The translations under genes were made by a program, and so were the position numbers. Below the pieces are notes generated by a model, which made no database searches, was not told the DNA's origin, and saw only the letters and a list, made by a program, of their open reading frames with translations. A stretch of DNA of 64,000 bases from Edolisoma coerulescens. Lineage: Eukaryota > Chordata > Aves > Passeriformes > Campephagidae. Of this stretch, positions 26,603-40,942 are shown piece by piece. The first letter of the stretch is position 1, and each line of letters opens with the position of its first letter. Location of the stretch: the NCBI GenBank assembly GCA_013397115.1, contig VWZW01004624.1, positions 857,088-921,087 on the forward strand, given 5' to 3'.

Positions 26603-28378
26603 TCTCTCCTGTCACTGCCTTAGTGGACTAGGGTATTATATTTGCATTTGGAGTAGCATGCTGGACATCAAGTGCATTTGCTCAATTTTTAGCCTGTGCC
26701 TCTTCCACAGACTTCAAGGAAGTTGGCTGTGCTCCATTAAGCTCAGTGTGTGCTGTCATGTAATGCTAATGCTACTGCTTCCTGTCAGGGTGTGATTTCA
26801 GGCTTTTTTCTGTACACTGTCAGTGCAGTAAGCTTTAGAGCTTTTTCCAGAATTGATAGAGCCAATACCATTTGGCTGCCTGTATTGCAGGCATTGCCCC
26901 CCTTTCCCCCCTCCCCCCTTACAGTTGCTCCTAGGGTGAGAATTTGATTTCTAAAAATCCTCCCCTTAGTAATATCTGCCTGCCTGTCACTAGGACCTCA
27001 AGTTCCCACCTATTCCTTGTAAGCTCACTGCAACTGCTTGCTTGGTAGGCCAGACCTGTTGGTTTAAAAGACCCTAATTAAGTCATTAGCCACTAGGTGA
27101 CTTGTTATTCTCACAGCAGTTACAGTTGCTTTCTCCCAAAATAATAACTGCAAAAAAGCTAAAAGGCCCATCTAGCATGTTGATACCCTTGCTATGTAGG
27201 AAGAATCCTCTCTAGACATTCAAATGGATTTACTCTCTTAAAAGGGCCTTGTCATTAAGAAGCTGGAAGAAAAAGCCACTAGGAATATCTATGTCTAAGC
27301 AAAGAAACTCCTTCAGCATTGCAAAGCACCGCGTGGCTGCCTCCCCCCTCTATCAAGCCACAGCAGAGGCTGAGAACACTGTCTCCTCCTTGTCCTGCCA
27401 TGACCCAGAGAGAAGGAAAAGTAGCAGCACTCACGTCCTGCAGAGAAGAGGCAAAAAGCGGGAATTCGTGCCATAATTGCTTCCAGATGAGTTCTTTTTT
27501 TTTCCAGCATTCTCAGCTCTTAGCTCCCAGGTAGAGAGAACGTTTGTATGCATGAGCACCCTGGTACTTGGGGGAAGATGGCTTTTTGTTCCATTTAGTT
27601 ACATGCGTTACTTTTGCCTTTAGCAAGCTTAAGCAATGTTTTACTGTGTATTTCCCTGTGTATGTCAGGGAGATGTCTGCTCACACACAACCTGTCGGTG
27701 CCTGTGCCAATGGAGGAGGTTATCAGGCTGTTACTGCCTCATCATAGCCGAAGGTTACCTCCGGTGAGGGATGAAAAGTTCTTGTGGGTGGTGCAGCTGT
27801 AGCCAGAAGAGGCACGAAGTTCACACCTGGGGATTTCTGCAACAAACTATTTTTGTGAATAGTTCATAGGTAATAGATTCCTGTAATAATCACTCAGTAC
27901 AGCCAAGCACTTAAGGACATACTTAACTGTGTTGTTTGAATGAGAGTGTAGGTGCAGTTTGTTTTTTATATCTGTGTGTTTGTCTTCTAAAAAAGTACAG
28001 ACTGTGGATCAAATATATTCTTAATTGATATTGTTGCTTTCTCCACCCCTTCTTCTGAGGTCATAGCAGTGCTTGGAGTTGTCTGGTTATGCTATTACCT
28101 TTGTGAAAACTGATACATTTCTGGAAAGATCCTGTATTGATGCACACAGAATGATTGCTCCAATCTGTCTGGGTTTAGAGAGGGGTCTCGGTCACTTTGC
28201 CATGGATTTGACATTTCCTTTGTGTGCGGTACTTGGTACGTGCAAGTAGCATTCACACAGTTCTGATGACCTCCCTGTAATTGCAGATATCCTGGAAAGG
28301 ACTTGGGCCTAAAGTCTATAGGTAACAGGGACTTACATCTCTTTTACTGAGCAGAGTCTTGTACTCTCTGCCTACAGA

Positions 28379-28390
28379 ATATATATATAT
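28379..28390 (+). repeat. (AT)6 microsatellite
   Basis: Six AT units in intron 1. Confidence 0.7.
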
Positions 28391-31228
28391 GTATTTAATA
28401 TGGAATTACTGCTGGCAGTAGGATTTCCTGATCTACAGGACTAGGAGGGGAGAAAGCTGTATTTTTTTTTCTTCTTTACTTTTGCTATCTTAAATAAAGT
28501 AGAATGTTGGGGAAGAAAATTAACTGGCCAGGGTGACAAGAAGATTTAAATTAAGTTTTTTAGCTTAGATATATCTTTTCTCTTAGCATTTTAAGTAACA
28601 ATTGCTGTAAACAGAGACAGAAAAAGCTTGTATATGAGTTCTCTTCTGTATGACAGTGTGTATAGTTTTTTCTATTGTAACAACACAAAAAAGTTGAGTT
28701 TAAAACACTTCTCTAACATAGCTCAATGAAACCATCTTGGGATTTTTTTTCCCCTTGTTTTTTTCTGAGTGAGGGTTGAATATTGAAGCATGCTATGAAG
28801 AGCACTGTAAGGAGAGTTCATTTTCCTAGGGCTTACTTGGGGAGTATGGATCTCCTTTCAAGGTTGCAAGGAACTTTCTTGAGCATTATGCCTGGTTTCA
28901 TACCAAGTAACATGAACCACTTTTTCAAGACATTCATGGTTTGAAAAAGTCATATCTCCCAATATGACTCTAATTTCAAAGGAGGCACATTCAGTAGGGA
29001 CTCCCACACAGTCCTTGTGTTGATACATCTCTTGCAGTCCTGAGAGCAGTAGATGTGAGCTGGTTTGTAAGTTGTAACAAAATGGAGATTCCAGACTAGA
29101 AACAACAGGCTCGTATGAGGAGGTATTGTCAGTAACTTCTTCAATCAGTTGCTGGTTTGGTGCTTCAGTAGTAATGGGCTGCTTTCTGAGAAGAGTGTTC
29201 CAACTACTTTGTTCTGTTTCTTGTTAGAAAAAGAAGTTTGGTCCATGTCAATTTGCTAGGGTTGTAGAAATCAAGATATTCCGAGAAGATAGCTTTATAA
29301 GATTAAATTGTACTCAGGTGAGTTTAGAATAGGTAGGATAGTATCAGGAGAGAGTAAAAAAGCCTTTGGACTTTGATACGTTACTCCTCCGCTTGGAATC
29401 GCAAAGGACTGGCCCTTCTCTTTCCGTGATCCATAAATAGCACAAGGCCTTGGTGTGATTGTGGTTATGTTTGTGCTGAGGTGCCTTCCTCCTTGTGTGT
29501 CTAATTCTCATGCTGTACAGGAGTGAGCTAGAACTATGTTAAACCCCTTTGTCCTTCTTTCAGAGTCTCTGCAGAGCAGAAAAGCTTTGTGACTTTAACT
29601 GTACCATTATCATTGAAGTAGATCAGTTCTTATATTTAGACTACATTTGTGGATAGGTGTAGGTACCTGTTTGTTCTTGATAACTTATCCTAAAAAAAAC
29701 CAGTTTGAACCACAATGCTTATTTATCACAGACAAAGCTTGAATTGTTAGCAAAATGCTCATGTTAGGCATGTGGTGGACACTCTTGTCACCCGCAGTTC
29801 CAGGTGTGCCCCCAGCTGCTTTTGCAGAGGAAATACCCAGCTGCAAGGTACAGTGAATTAATGAAAGGACTGGATGGGATAAGAGGCTAATCTTGAGGAG
29901 TTAATACTTGCTTCCCTTGTTACCTGGTGGGTTTCGAGTCTTTTGAATGACAGTCCCAGTCAGTTTTTCGGTTTGGTTTGTTTTTGGTTTTTGTAATGGC
30001 ATGACCTATTTACAAACATAATTAGGTGGTTACTTTGATTCACTTCCAAAAATTAAAGTTTGAATATAGCACTTACTTGTAGAGTTAATAATGCTACTTC
30101 TTAAATTTTATTTTGCCACTCATATTACCTGACTCTACAGTTATTTGATGAAATACATATAATTTAATGAACAATCTAGATTAAGGAGATAACCTAAAGA
30201 GAAACAGGGTTTGAGACTGTAGGAAGCTTGTCCAAAAAGGAAAATATTATTATGTTTTATAATTTTTTTTCTCTATTTTTTGTCTTTGGCTTATCATACA
30301 TAATCAAGCAAACAACTGTAATGTTCCTGATAGCTAGAAGGAAGAAAAAAGGGATACTTTTGGCTTTTTACCAGTTAAGTGAAATGAGTTCCCTGCAATA
30401 CATTAATGAGGATTGTTAAAGCATCTCTGCTAAAAATAATTCATTAAAATATCTGTAGTTGTTTGATAAGATAGTCAGCTGTAATGCCACATGATGTTAT
30501 AAAACAGAAGACGGCACTGCTGCATTGATAATAACCTGTATAACCTGTGTAATGCACATGAGCTGAAATATGGGACAATTTGTTTCACTACCTGCACTAC
30601 ATCTACTAAGATTTGATTTTAAATGCAAATTTTTCCCATCTGTACTGAATACTGAGGTTGAAGAATCCATAACCAGTTATTCTTTTCTCTGCCTTTTGTG
30701 TGTGAGCCTATAAAAATAAATATTTCCCTTGCTCAGATGTTGCTAAGAAAATAGGAATTTTCCGGGTATTTGTCTAGTGTTGTTTTTAACAGCTGAAGAT
30801 CAGATGCTGTACTGACTGACAACTAGGAACTGAATTCAGGGCTTCTTTACTGATGTCTCTGGCCTCTGGTAGGTTACTTAGTTTTTTTGATCTAAATCTT
30901 AACAGAAATTGTCATATTAAATCATAATTAAAACTTAAATCTGACTTTAGGTTCATTTTTACTAACTGTTTCAGAGAAAGGTGCCCCAGTCCTTTTTCAT
31001 GTGTGAAGTGTTCTGTCCTTAACAAGACTGTATTTTTAATCACTTTGAATTCAAGATTGACTTAAGCAATAAAGCATCTATATTTTCCCAAACTGCACTT
31101 TAAATGTTAATGTCTAAATATTTCATTAATAGCTTGTTATGAAAAGTTTTTTCTATTGAAAAGGAAAATAAAGTTTTTGACCCTCACCATTTCTGTGAAA
31201 CTGTTATAGACTGAGCTACTTGGGAAAT

Positions 31229-31240
31229 AAAAAAAAAAAA
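31229..31240 (+). repeat. Poly-A run
   Basis: Twelve consecutive A residues with no recognisable SINE or processed-transcript body upstream. Confidence 0.55.
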
Positions 31241-33410
31241 GTGATTTTTTAGCTGCTTGATTATTTAAAAAGCCATTTCATGTTCATTTCATTTTCATGG
31301 TGTCCTAAAAATAGATACACAGAATAAGTAACAAAGCTGTGTTTAAAAGCAGACAGGGAAGAAATAGCAAATGTTTGGCAAGATGGCATCTACTTTTATT
31401 TGACCTTTACTGCTAAGTTCGTACCTTTGTTCTTGGAGTTGCTCATATCCTTAAAGGTAAATTACTGTGAAACATCTGAAATAAGTTTGACATGGATGGA
31501 AGCAAATACCCAGTTGAAGGTTTTGTATGAGATCAGAATTTAGTGTCTGAATGTCACACAACTTGCAAGCAGTGACCATGTCTTGTGCTTTGTGGCAAAC
31601 CTGGCTGCACAGGCTGCCCAGAAAGAATAGCTTCAGAGACAGAGCATGGCAGATCCATGTGGTCTGAGCTCTGTGGGCAGCTTTGTTGCTGTAAAGGCAA
31701 AGGGAACATTGAATTCTGGGCTATTTCCAGTTGTAATCAACCAACTGCTCCCCCCCAGCAAGCAGGAGCCCTGCCAAAGTCAGTTTGGTTTGGTGCATGG
31801 AGATGTGGCTAAAACAATGTTTGTTGTGCTGCCCTCTCATCTAGTGCATTGGATTTCCATCAGAAAAATCATTTGCTGACAATAACTTGAATCAGCTGGC
31901 AGTCACTACACTGCAAAGGGAGGTGGGAGGAAGAGCAGAGTTTAATTAACAATGGAAATTTTCATCTGGGGAGCATGGAGGGCTGTTTAACGTCATCCTG
32001 AAACGCAGAGAAGTGGCAAAAGAAATTTGCGCAGGCAAAGGCTCCTTCCAGTCTCGGTCCTACAGTAAGCTAAGTGTTCCTAGTTAGAAAACATGATTAA
32101 TTTAGGAGTCGGCCATACTGCATATCTAAATGCAGTCCTTAAAGATGGATGACCTACCAAGAGCTGTGCAGCCAAGATCAGAGCACTCTCCATCTTGTGG
32201 GATAAAACACCACATGTTCCTTGAATAAACCCATTGTTCTTCACACACTGAAGCAGGTTCAGTATACTTGTCTCTTTGGCCCAGTGCTGAGGGTGTTTGT
32301 CTGAGAGAGGAACTATTCCTACACAGTTCAGTTCATATAATGAAGTTTGGAGGATGAAATAGCCTTCGAGTCGGATTACAGATAAGAGGGGGAAAAAAAA
32401 GAATTAGAGGATTGAAAGCATATGTGCAGTGAATTTTGTAACAGTGAATACCTATACCTTATATTGCCGCTCCAGTCCCCTTGGATACACTATGCTTTGG
32501 AGCTTTGAACAGAGCCTACATGTATTTTTATGGAGGAGGATGAGAAGTTTTTATGTAGTACTGGCAATTGACAGCTTATCTCTCTTAATGTGAACACTGT
32601 ATTTTTTCTCACAAGTCATTCAATAATATCCTAGAAGGTATCATACTTGATCCTTTGTACTGCTTTCTTACAGAAGGTGCCAAGTGCAAGCTTGTCTTGG
32701 AGGCTTTATTTGGAGATTAGCTGACTTGGCTTTTTTTAGTTTCTCCTTGAAGAACAGATGATGTCCAGTGTTATGTGGTGTTTCACAATTCAAAAGTTAG
32801 AAAGACAGAAGAGAGAAATGTTCTGGTTTAATTTTGTGTGACTAGTTTAATTCCATCAGTCTTGATTTGGTATTGCTGATGAGGATATTGCTGATTTAGA
32901 CAGTTGCCGTCTCCTTAGGATGTGTAACTCTTCTCAGATTTTTTTTCTTTCTGTTTTTTTTTCCTCTTTCCTTCATCATTGCCTTTCTTAGCAAGGAAAA
33001 TACGTATCACTCTTCCTGTGTGGCTGTGGCTGTTGTGTGAAAGATGAAGGCAAACTGGAACACAGTTCTCTGTTGTCCCTGGAGGTGGCTTCCACACTTA
33101 AGCAACACATTCCTTTCCTGAATTTGCAAGTTCTTAAGTGGCCTTCCTGTAATCTGATTAATAAAGACAGTAGTAACTTAAAGAAATCTTACTTGCTCTA
33201 GTTGTTGAAAATAGAAGGAAATGAGATTCTTAAGATTCTCAAGTATATGCTGTAGCAGTTTCTAAATCCTTGTGCTCTGTCAAAGCTGTTTAATACAGCC
33301 AGGAAGTGATCCAAAGCTTATGTCTGGATGAGTAAAAAAGAAAGCAAGTCTGCCATGTAAGGATGGTTATGTATTTTCCCTCTCTGTATGAATGTGTATC
33401 TGTAAAAGAT

Positions 33411-33499
33411 GTGTTTGGTTTTTTGGTTTGCTTGTGATTTTTGGGTTTGTTGGTTGGTTGGTTCGGTTTTTTTGTTGATGTAGTTGTTGGGGTTTTTTT
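33411..33499 (+). repeat. (TTGG)n / T-rich low-complexity tract
   Basis: Nearly 90 bases dominated by T and G, including a run of four GGTT units and ending GGGGTTTTTTT. It is of the same class as 17133-17243 and 50464-50540 and is likely length-variable between individuals. Confidence 0.65.
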
Positions 33500-36450
33500 A
33501 AATTTTTAAGTATGTTAAATAAGTTTAGTGTTTCTCAGAATCCTGTCATTGCAAGCTGTAATTCTGAACTTTAGGAACGTGTCAGCAATTGTTATAAATC
33601 CGTGAATTGAAATCAAATGTAGCAAGTTTTACCACTGGGAGATTTCAGTATGCAAGATGAATACTAGCAGAAAAATATTAAAGTCAACTATTTGGAAAAG
33701 TGTGGTGGAAGGCATGTGAACTCCTCGGTATGAAGCACTTTCATCATTTATCTAAGAAAGTATTTATGGCTTCTGGTTTAGTTTAGTGTTCTGATCTAAT
33801 TATTTTGTGCAATTTGACAAGATGGACAGTCAGAAAATGTTAAGAATAGGAAATAAAGTGGAAAATTCTTTTGGGGGAGGGTGATTTTTCAAGAAATTTA
33901 TTAGAATACCATGGTTGTATAGCTCAGAAATAAACAGGGTGTTCTAGTGCCTTTGGTTATAGAAACTAGCCTGTGCCTTTTTCTTCTTTTTATTTTTTTA
34001 ACTGTATCTGGATTGCTGGGATGATTTTGAGTGTTTTCATTTATGAGAAGAGGTATCGTATAGAGTGGGGAAACATTTCTTGGAGCATTTGCAGGTACCA
34101 GTGATGTATTGCTAGTTTGATCAAGCAGAATATGCCAAGCACAGTGCCACTTTAGCCTGGATTTAACACAAGGCTGTGTGTCAGTACAGTACCTAAAGAT
34201 GAATTCTAATATTGTGACAGCTGTGTAGAGGCTTCTGGTTGCTGTTTCTGATGTTTACCAATACTGCTTCTGATGATAAAGCTGGCACTTGTTACAGATA
34301 ATGGACTTGTACCCCCTGCAGTTTAAAAACAAACTGAAACCAGACAAATGTTGCTAGATAGTTGTTGTTGTTGGAAGTGAGGAATTATGAACCAGTCAGA
34401 TGATTCCTCCCCTCTTCACAATTGTAGGTTTTCTTGATAACATGCCGTGCATACCGGATCTTGCATTCACAAATATGAGCTAATGCTTTAAGAACATTGC
34501 TTTGGAGAGTCATATTTCTCCATTGATGAAGTCAGCTTCACAAAACCTTTATGTCCATTCCAGAGAGCAGAATTTAACTCATTTTAAGTCCTGTCTCTGG
34601 CTTGTAATACAGGACAAGAAGACAGAGAGGATCAGTGTCTCTTGAAGATAAATAAAATCAAGATTGGTTAAAATGATGAGTCTTTTCTTTCTTCACTCTT
34701 AAAAGCAAAAGCAGCTAACCATCACTACAAGTTTCTTTAGGTGTGGAACTCCTATGTAATCTTTTAGAGGAGCTGGGCAATTTTGCCTTAAATTGCTGAG
34801 CATAATTAAGTGTCACTTCCTGGCACAAGATTTTGTTGTGCCCGAGTCCCACGCAGTTTTGATACAATCTCAGTACACACTGTCTGTCATAAAGATGTCT
34901 TACTCTGTTTAATATATTGATTTGTTTTTTTCGGCTTTCCTTATGATTCTAATCAGTCTAAGTCCAGACTGCGAGAAATACTGCAAGTCATATGACTTTA
35001 GAATATGCAAGGAGGTTGAATATAACTCATGCAGAAATTATTTTGCTTTTAATAAGCTTTAATTAGATAGGAATACAGCTTAAATTATTATTTGAAAATA
35101 TTTGAAATGGAGACAAAAATGTGCAGCAGATTTTTTCTGAAGCCAGACAGTGTGTCAGTGACATGCTCGTTGTATGTTTTGTTTAAAAATCTGAACAAAA
35201 CAAAAAACTTACATTCCCTACAGTCAAATAAATATGTTGGTTACAGATAATTCTAACATCATTTTTTACAGCGATTTGTCAGATTAAACAATCTGCTTCA
35301 AGATACAATTCTTTTTGCTTCTTTTCAATTCTTTTTTAAAATTGATTTTTCTGTTGTTGCCTGTGTTAGTAGAATTACCCGTCTTGCCTTTCAGTCATCT
35401 AACACCATAGTAGTTACAGATGTCATGCTTTTCTCAAGTAAGAAGCAGAGGAGATGAACAAAACCCAATTTCTTTCTTATTTTCTAGCCTATCCTTCATT
35501 CAGTCTATTCCATGCAGTTACTCATGCTGCTTCTCAGCTTTTATTTCTTAATTTCAAAGAAACTGGAAGAAGGAAATATTGGAGTATAAGAAGGAAGGAC
35601 TATAGGAAAGCGAGCTCCTGGAAGTATTAAAACTGTCTTAGAGCTTGGCTGTTGTGAGCACAGGTCTTGCATCCTGGCAAGTGCTGAAAATAGAGCAGAC
35701 TTCTAATGGCTTTTGTACATACTCATTCCCTGTCTTTACTATGCTGTGTTTATCCTGACTGTGAGGGGTGGTGGAGCTGTTTAGTTAATGTTTTGAAATA
35801 GGACCTGTCCTTCCAGTTCTTCTGGTAAATAAAATCTAGCATACTTCTAAAATAGCTAAAATGAAAGGCTTCACTGTCTAATGATCTATTAATAGATGAG
35901 AAAACTTGTTGCTTTGTAGGTCCTTGCTTTTAAGACCAGATACTGAAAACTGCAAATGGATGTAAGCAAATTTTGTTTACAAATTAAATGAAATTTTTAA
36001 GTCTGAATGATGTTTGAGGATAAGAATACAAATCAGTTACACAATGAATTATGAGTTGGGACATGTAAAGACATAAGAAACCGAAATAGGTTATCACTAT
36101 TGTCGCAAGTATCACCCATAATCTTCCTATTATAGACATGAAACTGTGTTTTCAGTCTCTTTGAAATAACCAGTGTATTTAATGTTTTGCTGAACTCATT
36201 TTTACCATGTCATCCAAAATGATTTTCTACCCAGTGCACAGTGCGATGTTCATTTACAAATTATACTTTGCCTGTTAGATTTTTATGTTTCAGTGATGTG
36301 TGTTCCCTCTAATTTAGTAATTGGAATAATTTCAGTAATTTTAGTAAATTTATTTGGCATCTACAGTATCAAGGAAATGAATCATAGCTTTGTTTGGAGA
36401 GAGGAAAAGGGGGAGAAAAAGTAATACTGTCTTTATTTTCCTGGTTCTAG

Positions 36451-36519
36451 GGTCTACCTACAGTGTGCTGTCCATAATGCCTTCTGACTCTGAAAGCAGC
36501 AGTTCTCTGAGCAGCATTG
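36451..36519 (+). CDS. DLG5: DLG5 exon 2: Ser-rich linker
   Basis: A 69-bp exon between a TTTTCCTGGTTCTAG acceptor and a GTGAGT donor, in phase 1 at both ends. It encodes the end of a split Gly, then STYSVLSIMPSDSESSSSLS and SI, and starts the next split Gly. This Ser-cluster peptide is one of the most characteristic short motifs of DLG5 between the N-terminal domain and the coiled coil. The acidic-Ser composition suggests a flexible, possibly phosphorylated linker, which is inference. The exon is symmetric, so skipping would keep the frame. Reading through its donor meets TAA within three codons. Confidence 0.92.
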
Positions 36520-36860
36520 GTGAGTAAAGTATTAGTATAAGAACTTGATGAATGTGTCTTTTGGGAGCTGGGAGAACAAGTTTTTGAGGTTGCCTCTGGG
36601 AAGGGTAGAGGGATCCTGGTCATAAAATCAAAGAAGTTGAACTATAAGATGTGTAACCATCCATCTTCAGGAGGATCAAGTGTACTTCTGCGCAGTGCAA
36701 GCTAAGCCTTTTCATGGCTGGCTGCGGTTGTTGCCAATAAAATCTGTTACATTTGGATATGTGAAATGATGTAACTATGCTTTGAGTTACTTAGTAAAAT
36801 GATGTAAAAATGGCAACGTTGTGTTTACACAAGTCTGTGCATATGAAAATAAGATATAAG

Positions 36861-36890
36861 CATGTGTATATGTGTATGTATGTATTTATG
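36861..36890 (+). repeat. TG/TATG-rich microsatellite-like patch
   Basis: An imperfect repeat of TG, TATG and TGTA units just inside intron 2. Confidence 0.5.
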
Positions 36891-39800
36891 TAGATATGAA
36901 AATTGTGGTCAGAGTCAAAAGCATCATGGAAGTTATAAATAATGTTAGCCAAGGCCATAGCCTTCTAAACTTTTGACAGTGGCTGCAAGCTTTAGCATTT
37001 TTTTCCCTGTGTTCAATTAATTGCTTCTTTTTCTCTGTTTTGAAAGTCATTGGGAAAGACAAAATACTCAGAAAAAAAAATTGGAGGTATAAGAAATGTT
37101 ATTAGAGGTGTTTTGTCCGCAAGATGATCTTGGAGCAGCTCTATTGGCTCTCAGTTTTCCTCGTTGTTATTATACAAATACCTTCTATTGTGAAATCTGT
37201 GTAAAAGTCATTTGCCCTGGATAGGGAATGCAGGCTCTTGGATAGTTAGAGTTCCAGTGTTGTGTCAGGCATCTGTAGACTTCCCTGACAGCACCAGGCA
37301 AGTCAGTTGTCTTTTTAAGGATGTGGGTAGACATCTGTTGCAGTCATTGAGTTGAACTTTTAACTCCGGCAAGCAGGAACAAGATTTTAGGCCTGAATGA
37401 CCTATTTACTGAAAATACTGGAAGCTGTGACATGTTCGTTTGATTTTAATCAAGACCACACTTGTATGGTACTACCTGAAGGAAGGGTAGATTTAATTGG
37501 CAATGAATAAACTGAGACTGGATATAGAAAGATAAAAGTTCCTAAATTTTTAGGACAACCAGACTCAGAAAGGCGCATTCTAAAGAAGGTTGTTATTCTA
37601 AAATGAAATCCAGTAAGTTTGTGGGATAATTGGATGAAGTGATGGCTGAGATAGGAGAAATGCAGGTGGTCCTGTGTAGTTCCATGTTCCTCATTGTAAA
37701 AAGGAGTGGCACACTTAAATCTTAATTTTGTTTAACTTTTTTTTACCTTCCTTCCCACAAATTACGTTTTGTTCGTATTTTAAGATCCTGAAGTTCATCT
37801 TGAATTTGGATCTGTGCATCCGACATAAAAGTTCTCAGAACTGATTTAAGTCTTTGGAGTATACAGTGATCAAAGTTACTTTATAACCTGAAAATTAAGT
37901 GCCCTGCTGTTAAACATAAATTGTGATCTACTCTTCTCCGTAATTTTGTTTTATTCAAATGGTTCATGTGAGCTCGGCATTTAGTATTTAATAGATTAAC
38001 AACCAGGGGAATTCTTTGTTTGAAGCTGGCATGTTTGTTTTATGGTGTGATTATAGACTTGTTATTGAGTATGATTTTTGCTCCAGCAGTTTTCTCACTC
38101 TCACATCTTGTTCTGCAAGAGACAATATTTTTGATGATCCAAAATCAATGGCAAAATTGCTTAATAACTGACATATACTAATAGATGTCTTTGCAAGTTA
38201 CTTCAAAGATTATTTTAATACTGACTGATTTATTGAATGACAAACCATCATAACTAAAACTGTCTGCATGCCAGCTCCCCTAAGGCTTCATATGGCTTGT
38301 TTGAATGGAATCCCAACAAATACTGAGATGCTGTAGCATTTGAGGAATTTCACATGCATCTTCCCCCCCGCTTCCTGTCTCACTGAAATAATTTTCACAA
38401 GGGTAATTCTGTGCGGTGGAAATGGTAAGTTTAGCCTATGAAATGAATACATCAGTAAAAAAGGGTAAATAGGTCATGGTTTGGAGACAATGTAAGCTTT
38501 TGAATATGTTCAGTTTGACATTGATAGTTATATGTGCACACACATCTATATAAAGGAGTATTTTCAGTTCCCCACTCACATAGATCTTCCTCACAGGGAA
38601 GATAAGGGATCTGTTTTATTATACCTGTCTTCAAAACACTGGTTTACAATTAATACCTTGATTCTGTTTGTTGAGCAGCTCAGAAACAGATTGGCACGTT
38701 TGACTTTTCAGGGGAAATGCAAAAGGTTTTGGCGTCACTAATGACGCCCAGATAAATCTTCAAATAGTTAATCTTAGCATCGTCTAATTAGGAGAGATAA
38801 TATGATCTCTCATGTGTAGTCTTTAGACTCCATAGTTCATAAATGCAAGTAGAGAATTGTATGTCCATGTGCTTCATCTTTTCTTTCCAAACCTTAATTA
38901 CCCCAGCTATTGTTAGAGATGATTTCTGCTGCCAGCATTTTTAATTAAATGGCCTGTTTCTGAAATACTTCCAAGTAAGTCAGGAAGTTGTGAAATGGAG
39001 ATGCTGCTATACATTTTACAGTTATCCTAGGTTTGAGTTAATTTATGAAACTAAGGTATGTAACAATGGGCTTGTTTTCTAGAAAAAGACTCTGATCTAA
39101 GAACTAATCCTAAATAGAGCTAAGATTGTTGTTAAAAGTTAGTTCTGAGAAAACACAGTCCAATGAATAAAGCATAGTGTTAGGATTTGGAAAGGAAGAA
39201 AGATGAGACAACATCATTTAATCACTATATGAACCTATAGTGTACCCAAGTCTTGGGTATATCTGCAGTTTTGATTCTCTCATTGAAAGCCAAGAGTGCA
39301 ACAAGCATGGAGAGCAGCAGCACAGATGAATGAACAGTTATCCAGCAGCTTCTGTACGGGGAGCAAATGGTTATTCTGGGATTCTCTCAGTCTTCAATAA
39401 TGTCAATATAAGAGCAGAGCAAGGAGTGATGCAATTTGCATAATGTGACTCAGAGATGAGCTTAGGGCTAGTCTCTTCCGAGTACTGTGTTGTCATCCAA
39501 GCTTTTGTCTCTTTCCCTGCCTACATGGGGCTTGCAGGGCATGAGGGATGCAAGAAGAATGAACTTCCATCCTCATGTGCATGTGATAGCATAAGTACTT
39601 GAGTGGAAGCCGGTTTTCCCCCCTGTGTAATGGCAGGTTAGAAGCCTTGGAGAAGAAACTCTACCCTTTTTTTCATTTGTATCTGTGCATAAATAAAAAT
39701 GCGGAGTGACAGCAGGTTTTTCTTGTATATTTTCCTCATTATCCAAAATTAATTTAAATGGCAATATTTTCTTTTTTTTTCTCTTTTGCTTGCCTCCCAT

Positions 39801-40942
39801 TCTTTCTGATGTATTAATGAAGTTCATGCCGTGCATGTAAAACAGGTAGTTTTGATGGCATGGAGAGCAAATATTCATGGTTTATTTCCAAAAGAGGTAC
39901 AATATAAACTGCTGTAATGGTGTAACACCACCACTGTCTGTCAGCCCCAGCTTTGTCCCCTCAAAGGACCAAATCCTCATTAAATTGTCGTGGTCTCTCT
40001 CTGTATTTCCTTTCTCTCTGCTCTTGGCCAATGACAAAGATTTTTGTGTGTAAACAAAAGCATCCTTCATCTGCCCACTCCCTGTGCCCAGCAAACTCTG
40101 AACGGAACTACAGTCCTGTGTCTCTGATATCAGAATAATTATTTATGGAGATTCAGTGCCTGTCGTGCCAAGCACGGAACAACAGTGTCACTTAGGAATT
40201 GGATAGAAACCAGTAACACAGCTATATGTGGCAGTCCCTGGCTAGTCTCCCACTTGACCAGTCGTGATAATGGAGAGGAATAGAACACAGAATCAAGACC
40301 CCTTTTTAAAAATTATTTTAAGAAATGTGTCAGTTTGTGTAGCACACTTAATAATTTGGCATTTAATGCCATGACAGGATTACGGTTTCTAGAATCAAGC
40401 CATTTTTTTACTTATCCTAGTACCATAATGAAGCTTCAGAGTTTTCCTTTAGTGCTTTAAAAATGTTTTTTCGTCCCCTCCTTAATGCACAGATGCTTGG
40501 GTTTTGTTTGAGTTTAGTTGTTTTTAGGAAATGTTTTTTAATGGAATACAGCAGCTTGCATGCAGGCAACAGGCTGTGGCTCTGAGAAGGTCCTCCATAA
40601 TAGTTTTTATGAGTTTTTAACAGAAAGGCATTGCATACTCTTCCATTCTTTTAAAGTCTACTGAGTTCATAATTGGATGAATTTTGGAATGGAAAAGACC
40701 TTCCATCTTTTCACGTGCCTAAACTTCTTTCCACAGCCAGATCTCTTTGCATTGTTTTGATTACAGCTGTCAGTCTTGTAGCCTCTTCATTCCACATTGC
40801 ATATTACCACCTTTCTCTTTTAACAGACTATTATTTTTCCAGCTGTTCAGTTCTTTGCAAATAGTATAACTTTTTAATCAAAAGTGTTTTTTCTTACTCT
40901 TCCCTGTTCGTATCACTTGCTACATTTTGCTGTGGGAGCTTA

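Larger units (their letters stand above)
7..36450 (+). other. DLG5: Intron 1 of DLG5 (36.4 kb)
   Basis: It starts at GTGAGT (7) and ends with a pyrimidine-rich tract and CTAG acceptor (36449-36450). The sequence is AT-rich beyond the CpG island. I see no convincing nested gene. The longest frame is a 150-codon minus-strand frame at 9771-10223; it resembles nothing I know and is about the length expected by chance for this much AT-rich DNA. Recognisable contents are T-rich/GGTTT tracts, short microsatellites, homopolymer runs, a tentative LTR-terminal remnant near 6012, a GC-rich patch near 16623-16900 and a hairpin at 13031-13081. Long first introns of this kind commonly hold enhancers, but I can only name candidates. 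Confidence 0.8.

Noticed and set aside
39243..39259. 8-bp-arm palindrome TACCCAAG T CTTGGGTA
   Set aside because: About one such palindrome is expected by chance for a given spacing in this much sequence; no other context.
40357..40371. Perfect 7-bp-arm palindrome TGGCATT T AATGCCA, like an NF-I site
   Set aside because: The half-site spacing is not that of NF-I, and palindromes of this size are expected by chance in 64 kb.
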